Source of the DNA: Coleophoma eucalyptorum
Lineage: Eukaryota; Ascomycota; Leotiomycetes; Helotiales; Dermateaceae
NCBI GenBank assembly: GCA_026120035.1
Contig: JALRME010000061.1
Coordinates: 58,555-122,554 of the forward strand
Direction: 5' to 3'
DNA: 64,000 nt
The position numbers were made by a program, and so were the translations under genes. This document shows, in pieces, positions 47,978 to 59,281 of the stretch (position 1 is its first letter; each line of letters opens with the position of its first letter). Under the pieces are notes generated by a model. That model was given only the letters and a program-made list of their open reading frames with translations, had not been told where the DNA came from and made no database searches.

Positions 47978-48310
47978 TGTTGGTTGATCTAAATACCTCG
48001 TATTTCAACTGTTATAGACAGGTCAAAATGGTAAGGTAAAATGTAGATGATTCTTCTAAGTGAGTGTGATGGAGGTCTTATAAATACTCCTACTGAGTAT
48101 CGATTCGACCTCTGTTGTAATACTATCATGATCTTTGCATCCGAGCACACACAGGCACATGCATGTGGTGTAAAGATATCCCAAAAGTATGCATCTGTAG
48201 GGTGGATAGCAATATACCCCTACATGCATACCGTGTAAAAATGTTCCAAACACGTGCAGTTGTGTAACGATGTTCCAAACGCATGCAGGTGATATAACGA
48301 TATTCCAACA
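47978..48310 (-). mobile_element. Solo LTR, Copia-type, best preserved copy
   Basis: 333 bp, beginning TGTTGG and ending CCAACA on the + strand; the element itself is on the minus strand. Its sequence follows the 13063 copy closely. Flanking five bases (TTATT and TTCAC) do not match, so no duplication is evident. Confidence 0.8.
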
Positions 48311-49066
48311 TTCACTTTTGATTTTGTATTTGAGATGATAATGTTGCGTCTTAACGCATTGTTAATCAATTTCTAGATTGTGAAAATTGCCCCAGGATTG
48401 CCGGTTTATCAGTCTCTTAACTTATTCAGACCTCCTCAGGACCCAAATAGACCGAGTTTTGTCTACTTAGGTCTTGTACGGTTGAAACATAAAGCAGGCA
48501 CCGTAGTCATCCAGAGCGCTAGGTAGGCAAGCTGACAACGCCGGCCTTCGACGATTGCAGTAATCTGCAACATATGAGCTATTATGAGAGTTACTTACTA
48601 GTTTCCTTTCGCTTTGCTCCTAATATTCGTATTAGAAGTTCAAATTTTATACGACACGATGTACCTGCTTAAGTGGAATTGCAGACACTTTTTGGTTGGA
48701 ATTTCTTTTAGGAAGGCATCAGGGGCGGGGAAGCTGGCGAGCTCGGGGAAGCGCTACCACTGGACGAAATGGAAGCAGGACTAGCAGTTGTATGGAGACT
48801 CGGGCCGCGGACGCTTATATTGAAATCGTTTAAAGTGGTTCAAGGACCTCAGTCATTGCCGAGGTATAGATATTACTCGTCCAGCATATAGAATTTGGAG
48901 CATCTCTTACCGTTACTGGTTTCTGCTTTTTTATATTCTATAGCAACGGTCGTATAGTTGTTATTCTTACAGGCTTACGTAGCCTTATAATACATGATAC
49001 TTGAGACTCGATCATATTCCATCTTTCATTCTTACCTTTGCCACTGTGATATTGCACTGGTTCAAC
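48311..49066. other. Promoter region of the CoA-transferase gene
   Basis: Non-coding. CCGAGG at 48859-48864 lies 203 bases before the ATG. Confidence 0.45.
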
Positions 49067-50815
49067 ATGGCTGAATCCCAGAATGAAAAGTCCTCTTATA
49101 ATGTCCAGGAACAAACAAGAAAAGTGTTCCAGGAGGGAATTATTGGGAATCAGAGAATAACTAAACACCTACCGAAAGAAATCTTAACACTGGGAACTTC
49201 AATCAAGTTTGTCGGCTCTTCTATGCCTAATATTCCCATCAATTGGCGACAAGCAGAGTCAGTGTCGGCTCTCAAGGCTCTCGAGGCATCCCTTATCAAC
49301 GTCCTTTTACAGCGAAAGTACGGTTTGCCTCCGCAAGCTGTGACGATTGACACTGATCACGCTACTCTATACATTCTTTCTTGTCTGATCTGGACTATTG
49401 ATCCGGATGGAGAGGCAGGTGCCTTGAATGGCTATCTCAAACCAGGGAAAAGCAAAGTTGTGGACAAGTACTTTCCGGCATACGACACACATCGACTTAA
49501 CTCAACTTTACATCGAGGTGTAGCATCTAACTTCTACCAGTGCTCAGATGGAAAATATTTCCATCTGCACGCCTCCATGAATCCGGACCCATCAATTAAG
49601 TCGGTTGGCTTACCCTTAGAAATGGAAGCTTCCTCTTATGAAGAAGCAATCCAGCATTACAAGGATGCCGTAGCCAAAATTCCCTCAGATGAGATGCAAC
49701 ACCTTGCTAGCGACGTGTATAAACAAGCAGGACAAATAGCTTTGACATCTGAAGAATTTTGGGCATCAGAACATGGCAAGGCTAACGAGCACATTGATCT
49801 TTTCGAAATCCGCGACTACCTTTCCGCCGATCAACCCCCCTGCTGGTGGCCATCATCACCTCAGACTTCACCCGAAAGACCACTTGCTGGCATCAAAGTC
49901 GTTGATCTCACTCGAATTCTGGCTGGTCCTTCAATCACTCGCGGTCTGGCTGAATTAGGGGCATCAGTAATGCGTGTTACTGCCCCTCATCTACCAGACT
50001 ATGGCGTTCTCCACCCTGACACCAACTGGGGCAAATGGAATTGCTATCTCGATCTCCGTCAAGAATCAGACCGAGAGAAATTACGCGAATTGATCCTTGA
50101 CGCTGATGTTGTAGTAAATGGCTACCGTCCCGAGGTCTTGGATAAGTATGGATTCGGCCAGCAGGATATTATTCAGATGTGTGCCCATCGCAAACGAGGC
50201 ATTATATCAGCCAGAGAAAATACCTATGGGTGGAATGGTCCATGGCAAAGTCGAAGCGGGTGGCAACAAATAAGTGACGCGGTGACAGGTGTGGCCTATT
50301 CATTTGGAAAAGCCATGGGCCTCAATGAGCCACTTACCCCAATCTTCCCAAATAGTGATTATTGCACAGGGATATCTGGAATTTTAGGTGTATTAACTGC
50401 AATCATGCGTCGGGGAGAACAAGGTGGTAGCTATGCTGTTGATCTGGCCTTGAACTACTACAACCAATGGCTCATTCGCTCTGTGGGAACATATCCTGAC
50501 CATGTCTTCCAAAAAATGCTTGATGAGACAGGCCACGAGGATTATCGGCATTGGCACACTATGGGTAATACATTTCCAAGGATGCTAAGCAGCCTCAAGA
50601 ATGGGCCTGCCGTAAAGAGACTATTTCAAGAACATTTTTTTGAAGACAGGGAAGCAGAAGTTGCTTTGGGTAAAGGGAAGAAAATTCGAGCTATGAAGCC
50701 AGCTCTCTACTTTGATGCTGGAAAAGTCAAGCCTGGTTATCATATTGGAACCAGAACAAATGGCGTGGATGCAGCCAGATGGCCTGACGATTTGAGTGTG
50801 CAACAAGTTTATTAA
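49067..50815 (+). CDS. Family III CoA-transferase (CaiB/BaiF)
   Basis: A single exon of 582 residues; ATG at 49067 has context CAACATGGC. The C-terminal half reads LAGIKVVDLTRILAGPSITR, LDLRQESDREKLRELILDAD, VVVNGYRPEVLDKYGFGQQD and WQQISDAVTGVAYSFG, characteristic of CaiB/BaiF transferases. A fungal N-terminal half precedes it, with MEASSYEEAIQHYKDAV. Such enzymes move CoA between carboxylic acids. No acyl-CoA ligase is visible in the window, so this gene is the best candidate for activating the acid released upstream of the carboxylase pathway (inference). No PTS1 is present. Confidence 0.9.
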   Translation: MAESQNEKSSYNVQEQTRKVFQEGIIGNQRITKHLPKEILTLGTSIKFVGSSMPNIPINWRQAESVSALKALEASLINVLLQRKYGLPPQAVTIDTDHATLYILSCLIWTIDPDGEAGALNGYLKPGKSKVVDKYFPAYDTHRLNSTLHRGVASNFYQCSDGKYFHLHASMNPDPSIKSVGLPLEMEASSYEEAIQHYKDAVAKIPSDEMQHLASDVYKQAGQIALTSEEFWASEHGKANEHIDLFEIRDYLSADQPPCWWPSSPQTSPERPLAGIKVVDLTRILAGPSITRGLAELGASVMRVTAPHLPDYGVLHPDTNWGKWNCYLDLRQESDREKLRELILDADVVVNGYRPEVLDKYGFGQQDIIQMCAHRKRGIISARENTYGWNGPWQSRSGWQQISDAVTGVAYSFGKAMGLNEPLTPIFPNSDYCTGISGILGVLTAIMRRGEQGGSYAVDLALNYYNQWLIRSVGTYPDHVFQKMLDETGHEDYRHWHTMGNTFPRMLSSLKNGPAVKRLFQEHFFEDREAEVALGKGKKIRAMKPALYFDAGKVKPGYHIGTRTNGVDAARWPDDLSVQQVY

Positions 50816-51400
50816 GTAACCTAGTCATGATCAGTAGACGTACTCTTAGTAAGGGAGTTCCTTTAAATCTATGAAATAAGTGGCTTAATAACATACACTG
50901 TAAGCGTTAACTATACTTTAAGGTGACATTTATGCTATTCTAATCATCATTCGTTCTAGTAACTACCTTGTCTCTAGTCGCTTTGATTAAAGAGTAGTCT
51001 GTAGATATAGTGAACATTTATTACTAAGTTCGCTTTTCCTGGTTGCTGAGTAGGCCATGAACAGGAAAAGTGAATATATCAATAACCCGTTTCATAAGAC
51101 ATATTTATACAGAATCCCTGTGATCACGCTAGTCATTATTTGTGAGTACTTCTCAGCTCTGGTTATAGCATCATTAAGAGAACTAGCATACTTGATGGGA
51201 GTATAAGAGTAGCTTTAACGAACAAATAGTACAAGACTTGTAGGCTGATTAATAGCGCAACTTCATGTTTGGTGTCTTTGAAACATCTAACAAAATAATA
51301 AACAATTTATACTTATTTCCCCCAACCAAGACTACGTAAACTATTGAGTCTTCACTGAACGCCTATTCATCGTGATTTACCTTCGCTTTAAATCACGTTG
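50816..51400. other. Convergent 3' intergenic region
   Basis: AT-rich; no coding signal and no CCTCGG/CCGAGG site. Confidence 0.4.
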
Positions 51401-53284
51401 CTAAGCGCTTTCTGTCGCCACCCTAGTTTCAAAATGTGCTACCTCGAGATCATCTACCTTCTCGGTATAATCGTCCTTTGGCCCTCCATGATGTTCTAAA
51501 ACAAGCTGATTTGTATTGCTGTCCAGATGAACGTCGCGGAGCCAGACCACAATTTCCTCAGAGTCACCAAAGATAGCTGACATCTCTTCTAATGGAATGC
51601 CTTTCGTTTCTGGGACCCAAAACCAGGCCCAGACTACCCCCACGGAGAGAGTAATAATAAAAACCTGTGGGTTGTTGTTAGTATCTCTGTCGCCGATTGG
51701 AGAGTGGAAGTTGGATTACCAAGTAGAATTTCCATCCTATATTCGCAAATGCGGTGGCCGCAACTTCTAGATAAACTAGATCTGTGAGAGCATATACTGT
51801 AAAGCATGCTGTAACACCTTTTGCTCGAATATGGTTAGGGAATAGCTCGCCAAAGAACACAGCCGCGTTACAGTCGACACCTGGTGTATAAAATACTGTG
51901 AAGACGTATGTTGCAGCAATGGCAACACCAAGTCCGGCTTTGTTAGTTCCGGCATCGGCATACAGAGCAACCATGGCAGCTTCGACTACTAGACAGCATA
52001 TAATACCAATGAATGCATAGAGCAAGAGGAACCTGCGGCCCAAACGATCCAACAGGAGAGCACCAGCTAGATTTCCAAATATGCTCACTTCACAAGTCAA
52101 AATGCTGTATTCACAATTAGAAGGGATATAACATACTTGTTATCCACCCGCAAGCTAATATCAATTGATCACGAGAATCAAAACCCAAAGACCTATAGAT
52201 AAAGGTACCCTGTATACAATAAGCACAAGGTGAAGATTATTGCTTGTGAGGAAAATAGCTACATAGTTGTTTATTACAAAGGCACCAGAACTTTGACTGA
52301 AGAATGCGAAGCCCGTACCAACGAGCATGCGCTTCCGATAAGACGGGGTTTTGAACATAGTTACCCAGGAAGCACTCAAGGTACGATCAACGTCAATCTG
52401 TTTCTGCATCTGATAAAATTCAGCGCGGGCAAATTCTGACCGGGAATCATCTTTAGTCGAATGTAGATTTTTGACGATTTTCCAAGCCTCCTCTGATTTT
52501 CCGTTCAGTAGCAAATAACGAGGAGATTCTGGCATAAAATATAGAATTATGAGCATGAGGGTCGGGAAGAAGAGACCGATTCCAAGGGGACCACGCCATT
52601 GGGCGGTGGAGTTTTTGGAGTAGAAGAATGCGAGGCCCATATACGACGCTATTGAGTATCCAAGGCCAATCATGACTCCGTTCATACCGACCATCAGTCC
52701 TCGATAGTCCGGCTGCGCGAGCTCGGAACAGTAAACCGGTGCTGCAAATCGTTAGCTACAAAGGCCGAGAATCTGTAGAAACTCTTTGATGTGTGCTTGA
52801 GAGCAACTTACTGATCACCAGGAATCCCCAACTCCCAAGGCCGCTGAAGAACCGGAATACAATGAACATGGCTGGATTTTGACTGGCAGTCAAGACGGCG
52901 CCGGATATCATGACGATAATAGCGCAATAAGTCATTGCAGATTTACGGCCACTCTTTTCCATCAACCATCCCGCCATTAAGACGCCGAAGACAGAGCCTG
53001 CCTAGAGCAATAATCTTGATCAACTTTTCTGACTTTCCTAACTCGAAGATGGGGTTCTATTCCTAATTTACCTGGAAAACACCATTGAACGCTCCTATCA
53101 AAGAATTGCCGTGTGAGCTAATCGCTGCATCAGGACCAAGTAGACCCATAAACTCAAGAAAGGCCGGCTGGCCCAGAGTTGTTGAGATGATGGAGGAAGG
53201 GTAGGCAAAATTGAGTTGGCCCATAGAGATAAGAAAGCATACTAAGAAATTCTTCCAGTTAATGCGCTCTCTTTTCTTTTCCAT
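51401..53284 (-). CDS. MFS sugar-porter family transporter, copy 2, multi-exon
   Basis: Clear exons are 53284-53072, 53001-52812, 52741 to about 52225, 52104-51720 and 51664-51401. Motifs are SGRKSAMTY (loop 2-3), VYCSELAQPDYRGLMVG, PESPRYLLLNGKSEEAW, LLLDRLGRRFLLLYAF, FFGELFPNHIRAKGV and VPETKGIPLEEMSAIFGD. About 520 residues are expected, with 12 membrane segments. The join between exons 3 and 4 (52105-52240) cannot be made with a plain GT-AG intron in frame. Either an unusual donor or a frameshift is present. Substrate unknown. Two CCTCGG sites lie upstream. Confidence 0.82.
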
Positions 53285-54533
53285 GGTGAAAAGTATGTGG
53301 CTACGCTGAACCAGGCAGCGAATAGATGCAATGAATCAAGTTTAATTTCGTGAAGCTGATAAAACTTTTCTTTCATAAAGAAATATAAACGGGGTGATGA
53401 TCAAGGCTATAGTATTATAAGCGGTGTGGACCATCGTGGAAATATGATAGACTTACTCCAGAGCTCCACTACCCTCTAGCTTTGCATCTAAGTCGACTAT
53501 TCAGCCAAAACCATAAGCTCATTTACATTTTACTCTGCCAAAAGTCAAGCCTCGGACACTGCATGATCTACCATGAGATCATGGAATAGATGATTGGCGC
53601 CATGTCACTGAGGGTTGCTCACATTTGATCCAATCAAGTTTTGCTGAGACCTTGTTGTCCGCTCCATCTCCTAATCTCCTTTCACTGTCAGATATGCTAA
53701 CGCAAGTGCCTCGGACTGTTTCGCCCCAATTCCACGGTACTCGGCACCCCATATGCTATCCCAAAAGATGGGGCTTTAGGCTTAGTGTGGGCTTAGTGTG
53801 GGGTTTGTACGTGGCGTGAAGAATCAGCGCGGGGTATAGGACAATGCAGGCTGCAGACACGTCAGAATAATACACAGTAGTGGGGAACGGCAAGTTCGGA
53901 TTAGGTGGTAGGCTGGCCAGAGTGGTCCAATACCGCAAATCAGGCGTTTGTGGAATGACGACCCGCCTAAGAAGAAAAAGATGTTTAGCAAAGTTTACAA
54001 TTACGGTAAAACCTTTATGGCAATAAACAATCTCTTAAATGGCTAGTAAGGAGGGCATATATTTTCCACATGTTGATTTCCATTTCGGAGGTATCCCGGA
54101 ATATCTAACGAGTAGATTGGCGGACACTAAGGAACCATTTCTCGAACATACTGTGGTGGGGAAAGTCCTATCAGAGCACATAGAGTTGCAGGACGTGGAA
54201 TAGAGGGTAGTTCAGTAGCAGCACTACATTTCGTAGTTATCGTCAAGTTTTAGATTGGTTAAAAAAGGTTATAAAATTGTTGTTTTTTTATAGTACAGCC
54301 TAGCTGTATTTATATATATAAGATCCTCGTAATAGAATAGAGTTGAAATTAGGTGATAGCAAGTAACCTCGTTACATTCGTTCCCTCCTTCTTTCTTCTA
54401 CTCGCCCTCGAGTTCTAATTATAATAGTAATAGTTTATAACTACTTAGAAAATAAGAAAAGAAATAAACGAATAATAGTTAGTACGCGGCTATATTGGAT
54501 AGTCGTAGAAGTTATAATCTAGGCAAAGTTATA
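53285..54533. other. Promoter of transporter 2 and start of the telomere-proximal repeat zone
   Basis: CCTCGG at 53550-53555 and 53709-53714. After about 54240 the sequence becomes AT-rich and repeat-like up to the Fot1-like element. No gene recognised. Confidence 0.45.
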
Positions 54534-56393
54534 ACGTGGTTTATCAGTACCCCGGTCATATCAGTACCCCGATCACTTTTCGCGACCTTCGTACGAAGAA
54601 TCAATATTAAAAATAACAACGAATTATAATTAATTAAACTAAGTACGGATCCACTAAAGATTATATAGTAATAGTATCTGAATATGTTCTTGAATTATGA
54701 CCAGCCTCTCCACAAGTGCCATAGTGTCATACGACCAAATTCCCGTCTCCTTGAACACCCCCCCTCGAACGATTGTCGCGTCGAATCTGCTCGTCTACCT
54801 TAGTTTGACTTAGAATATCGTATGCATCCTCGACAGTAAGTATACCCCCTTGATGGATATATATCTTTTTAGCCCTACGACGTTTACTAAGTGCCTTATT
54901 TGCTATACGAAGTGAACGTATCTTGGCTTATAATAGAGTCACCTCGTGAGCTAATAGCTTGGTTCCTTTTGCTAGTGAGGCAACTGTCTAGAAAATCGGC
55001 GTTAGCGAGCTTCCTTGGTGACGTACAATACGACCTTTAACTAAAGTTGACTACGAAAGTACCTCCGTTGGGTTATAAGGCGTTTGAGAGACCCAATGGT
55101 TGTCGTCTACCGAGGGGAGCCGAGGAGGTATAACTACTTGTAGATTGACATCAAACTTAGATATAACCACTTAAGGATCGTACGGTATTAAACTAGCTCC
55201 TCGGAATCCAGCTTGGCTATTTTGGATCGAAAGTAACTACTCGTATACTGTTTTAAACGTAATAAAGAACTCGACCTTAGTAATATAATTAATATGAGCT
55301 TTAATAAAATACTCAATTTGAAGACCGTACGACCGTTTTAGTACGCTAAAGCATCCGATATCAAGTAGTTGAGTTAAGTAAGATGAATGAGTAGGTAAAC
55401 AAAGAGGTATAATATTATTAGACTTGTAATATACTTGAAATACAGCCGAATTATAGCTCTCGTGGCCGTCGAGAACTAATATCCGATAGGGACCCTTTGC
55501 CGTACGAGTAGTATGCTTATCGAAGTGCTTTAACCATTCGAGACCTATCTCATTGTCCGTCTATCTATTGCTTATTGGTTTAATAGCCTAGTCGTACGGT
55601 AGACTACTTTTAGTATACCAATTTGTAAGGTGATTAATCCCCTATACGACCAGAAATAGAGGCATACTTCTGCCCTTACTATTAATACACACAATCGCTA
55701 TAGCCTATTTACGATTGCTAGGCTAAACTGCCTTACCTCGGTTACGTCGATCGGAGCGTATAACCACCATTCTAGGATAGATTACGTCCATTATAAACCC
55801 TATCTCGTCGAAGTTATAGAAATCGCAATCTAAGACTCTATATTTCGCCCTTATGTTTCGTACGAGCTCAAACCACCCTCTAATAAGCATAGGATCTTCG
55901 TATAAGGCCCTTTGGAAGTCATAGACACGATTGAAACGCATCTTTAGTTCTAGACGTCGTCGTACGAAACGATAAGCCTAGAGCTTGCCGACGCGCTTCC
56001 CTCGACGCGTTTCGAGGAGATAATTAGCCATATCTTCAACACTAGCTAATCGAGGTACAAATCCTCTTGAATCTAGGTCAAGTATATATTGACTAATAAC
56101 TTCCTCTTCAAGCTTAGTTAATTTCTGGGCAGCTAGTCGCCGTTCAGAAAGATTCGTACAACCGTTCATTCTATCAGTTAGTATAGAATAAGGCACGTTG
56201 TAGATCGTTGCTGCCTTTCGACGACTTAGCTTTTTCGTCGTACGAATAGCCTCGATAGCTAAGATAATTCTAGCTTCTTGAGTATGAATAGATATATTAT
56301 GTTGTTAAACTAACGCGTGTTAAAGCTAGGGAGTACAGAAAACGCGAAAAGTGATCGGGGTACTGATATGACCGGGGTACTGATAAACCACGT
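54534..56393 (-). mobile_element. Fot1/pogo-like transposon, complete ends, telomere-proximal copy
   Basis: This 1860-bp element has inverted ends of about 50 bases. The left end starts ACGTGGTTTATCAGTACCCC, with GTACCCCGGTCATATCAGTA repeats inside. TA flanks it at 54532-54533 and 56394-56395. Confidence 0.88.
54661..56301 (-). pseudogene. Fot1/pogo-like transposase, RIP-inactivated
   Basis: Minus-strand reading: helix-turn-helix region with AAT/YNVPYSILTDRMNG, a second DNA-binding part with LDLDSRGFVPRLASV, then the DDE regions FYNFDEIGF (near 55815), VLDGHESYNS (near 55465) and LLDIGCFS (near 55365). A C-terminal zinc-knuckle-like segment reads YGTCGEAGHNSRT near 54710. Several in-frame TAG codons sit at Gln/Trp positions, and the expected start ATG appears as ATA near 56300. 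Confidence 0.82.
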
Positions 56394-56504
56394 TATAACC
56401 TAACGTTATTATCCCCCGGTTGTTTATCAACCGAGAAAATTTTACATACAAAAATTGTAAGTACGCAAGCTTGACAAAAAAACCCGGTCGTCAGCAACCG
56501 AGAG

Positions 56505-56521
56505 TTAGGGTTAACTTAGGG
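56505..56521 (+). repeat. Interstitial telomere-like TTAGGG repeats
   Basis: TTAGGG at 56505-56510 and 56516-56521, in GTTAGGGTTAACTTAGGG, about 50 bases before the helicase-type gene remnant. Confidence 0.6.
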
Positions 56522-56567
56522 TTAATATTTTATTTGTTTAATCTCTCTCTATTTCGTACGAACAAAG

Positions 56568-58840
56568 ATGGCAAATCAATCAAAAGATCTAGCTCAGGCA
56601 ATTCCCCAAGTTTGGAGCCATTTGGTCTACTTAAATGTGGATTTTCAAGTACTTATCTATTTGGGTGATCAATACCAGTGTATAGTCAACCCCGTCGTAA
56701 TTTCTAACCACTTGGGTCGCAAGCACCGTATCCCAATTGAACTACGCAAATAGATTAATTACTATATCCAGTCATTCCCAAGCTCGTACGACCATACTAC
56801 AGTCAAATTACCAGCAAATGGGTCCTTTCCCTAGCCAATTATCGCAGTAGTAGACGGATTCCAGTGTCGCCAATGCCCCTTTAAAACCTAGGATCGGTCT
56901 AATATTCGAAAGCATACAAATAAGGTCCATGGCCAGTAGAGAGTAAAGGACCAAGAAAGCTTTACTTCCGTACGAATGCAATTATAGTTCAAGAATGATA
57001 AGGAGCGATATTGGGTAGTAGATGAAAATGCTACTACTACTATCACCACTGCTGCCCAGCCTAGTCATGTTATAGACAGTCAAGCCTAGAGGTCACCAGG
57101 TTTGATTTTCCCCGCCGGGCAGCTTAAATCAATACTAATCTATCCATTTTAGCTTCGTACGAAAAGATTGAGCAGGAAATCCAGCAGTGGAAAGCCTAGG
57201 TCCAGTAGCGTAGGCTAACTCTACTCTCCTAGCTAGCTATAGTTGAGTTAGACCCTTGGTTACGATACACTAAGTGGCACTAGGTCTTGGACAAGTCCTA
57301 GCACGACCTACTCTAGACATCTACCTACATCCGACTCCCCGACCCCCTAAAAGCAAGCTTGCACCGGGTCGTACGGGCGTGGAAGCGTATTTTCGACCGA
57401 TGCTTGGATACCCTAGAGGCTATAGACCATAAGGACACTTTGAAGTGGTAGGGGTCTCCCAAAATCGACTCATCTAGCTAGCGACCGTTTGAGCTCCCTT
57501 AGAATTCTAAGACTCTCGCTCGGTATAGTATCCTTTAGGAGTAGTTCCTTTGCTATATCATTCGTACGACCCCTTTTGAGCTAGATAGTAAGACCGAGAC
57601 CGGCGTAAAGCTAACTCCCGAGCAATAGGAATCTACTCAGAAGATCTTGGACCTCCTAGACGTTTAGCCTATATATGATTCGTACGATAAGGAGGCAGAC
57701 TAGGACCTAGAGCTTACTACCGAAGTTATAAATTTATATTAGTTAGTCCTTATATAAGATTGTAGCTAGATCCCTTTATATAAATCCCCTTTGATATACT
57801 ATCTAGCTATCTAAGAGATTGATCCTTATACCAAGGTATTCCGGGGCTCATTCTACTATACCCCAATCCTTGCTAGGATCTTATGGATAGCCCAAAGTAT
57901 CCTTCTTGAGATCGCCGTTCTAGCTCGGGTATAGACTAAGCTAGGACTCAAAGGCAAGATAGATATCCCCTTAATCCCCATATGAATCTCTAAGATCTAT
58001 GCTAGATATCTCTATAAGGGTTCTTTTAGTCCTACGTCAAGTATTCTAAGCCAGCTTGCTATAGGAAAGAAGCATAATTCTATATATAAAAATCCATCTA
58101 ATATCCACTAGTCGGTCGATTTTTAGACTATTTACTTTGGAGGGATGCTCGTACCACTAGACAAGATCCGTACGATAGGTATAACTCTTATAAAGGAATA
58201 CCAAGAGTAGCTTTAGGGACTTAGATTTAGCTTAGAGCTACCTACCGTCCAGCTTGACCAAGTCGTTAATAGTATGGTATAGAGTAGTAAATTCCGATAG
58301 TCCGACTATAGCTTTATTAGTAATACTAAGAATAGTTCTGATCTTAGAGTAGACTACTCCTATCTACTAAAGCTAGCCTAGAAAGGCCACGGTCAAATGA
58401 TAGACCTTTCGTACGAAGAGGCGCAATAGATTAAGGCAAAAAAGTATTATTATCTAACCTAAGAAAGCTACTTCTTATATAAGCTTATGGTTCTTCTCTA
58501 TATCACGGGAGGCCAGCCAGCCCGAGGTCTAGAGCTAGGGTCCATAAAGGTAAGTAATAGTATCTACTCTACTCGGAATATCTATATAATCAATAGACGC
58601 CTATTGTAAAGACATAGGTTTGATCAATGGCAGGATAGAGGTGTTTGGGAGCATAATAACCTTATATTGACTATATCCTATAGGTCTCGTACGAAGGACA
58701 CAAAAAAGATAAGAAAAGAAGAAGAGAAAGAAACCAAATTCCATAACATGTCCCTCTTATATGCTTACTAGGTCCGAAACCCCTCCGACTCTGCTCATAC
58801 TCGCTTACGCATACTGTCTTGGGTCATATGACATATGTTT
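56568..58840 (+). pseudogene. N-terminal remnant of a telomere-linked RecQ-type helicase gene (OrsD/DUF3505-like zinc domain)
   Basis: The frame opens at ATG 56568 with MANQSKDLAQAIPQVW. It contains NPVVISNHLGRKHRIPIELR and then FQCRQCPFKT...RSNIRKHTNKVHG, a paired zinc-finger layout of the OrsD/DUF3505 type found at the front of fungal subtelomeric helicases. A long middle region follows, including LLYITGGQPARGLELGSI near 58495 and YSRNIYIINRRLL. RIP-type TAG stops are frequent. The DEAD and helicase domains expected next are absent; the reading fades by about 58840 where the retrotransposon begins. Family assignment is from memory of such proteins and is moderately sure. Confidence 0.6.
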
Positions 58841-59100
58841 GATCATATAACATATATCTAGATTCCCAATTGTCTATTCTGAGTATGTTAGGTTCTTACA
58901 TTACCCCCCTCCTTTTGTGACTGTTTGTCCTCAAACAGTGTCGGGGGCGATACGATGGGTTTTCGGGGTGGAACAAAGAAAATCCTGCCTAGTATTGTTG
59001 ATTTCTATTGACACAAAGGACAATACTAAGGATCTTAGTATTGTCGATTTTGAACAATAGCAGTAGGTAGATATAAGCCAAGAAATTTCCTCCTGGCTTT

Positions 59101-59120
59101 CTCTCTTTCTTTCTTTCTTT
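59101..59120. repeat. CTTT microsatellite
   Basis: About five copies of CTTT, upstream of the antisense gene. Confidence 0.7.
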
Positions 59121-59190
59121 GGCTTCCTGAAAAAATCACAAATCGTACGTATGCCTCCAGACTTGTTGTTTGGATACTGACTTATATAGA

Positions 59191-59217
59191 CAATCAATCA
59201 ATCAATCAATCAATCAA
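59191..59217. repeat. CAAT microsatellite
   Basis: About seven copies of CAAT in a row, 65 bases before the ATG of the antisense gene. Confidence 0.75.
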
Positions 59218-59281
59218 CGTAGGTTTATGGTCGGGGGGGTTTCGTAGGGGTTTCGGTCTCGCTAATCATAAGTATAGCACC

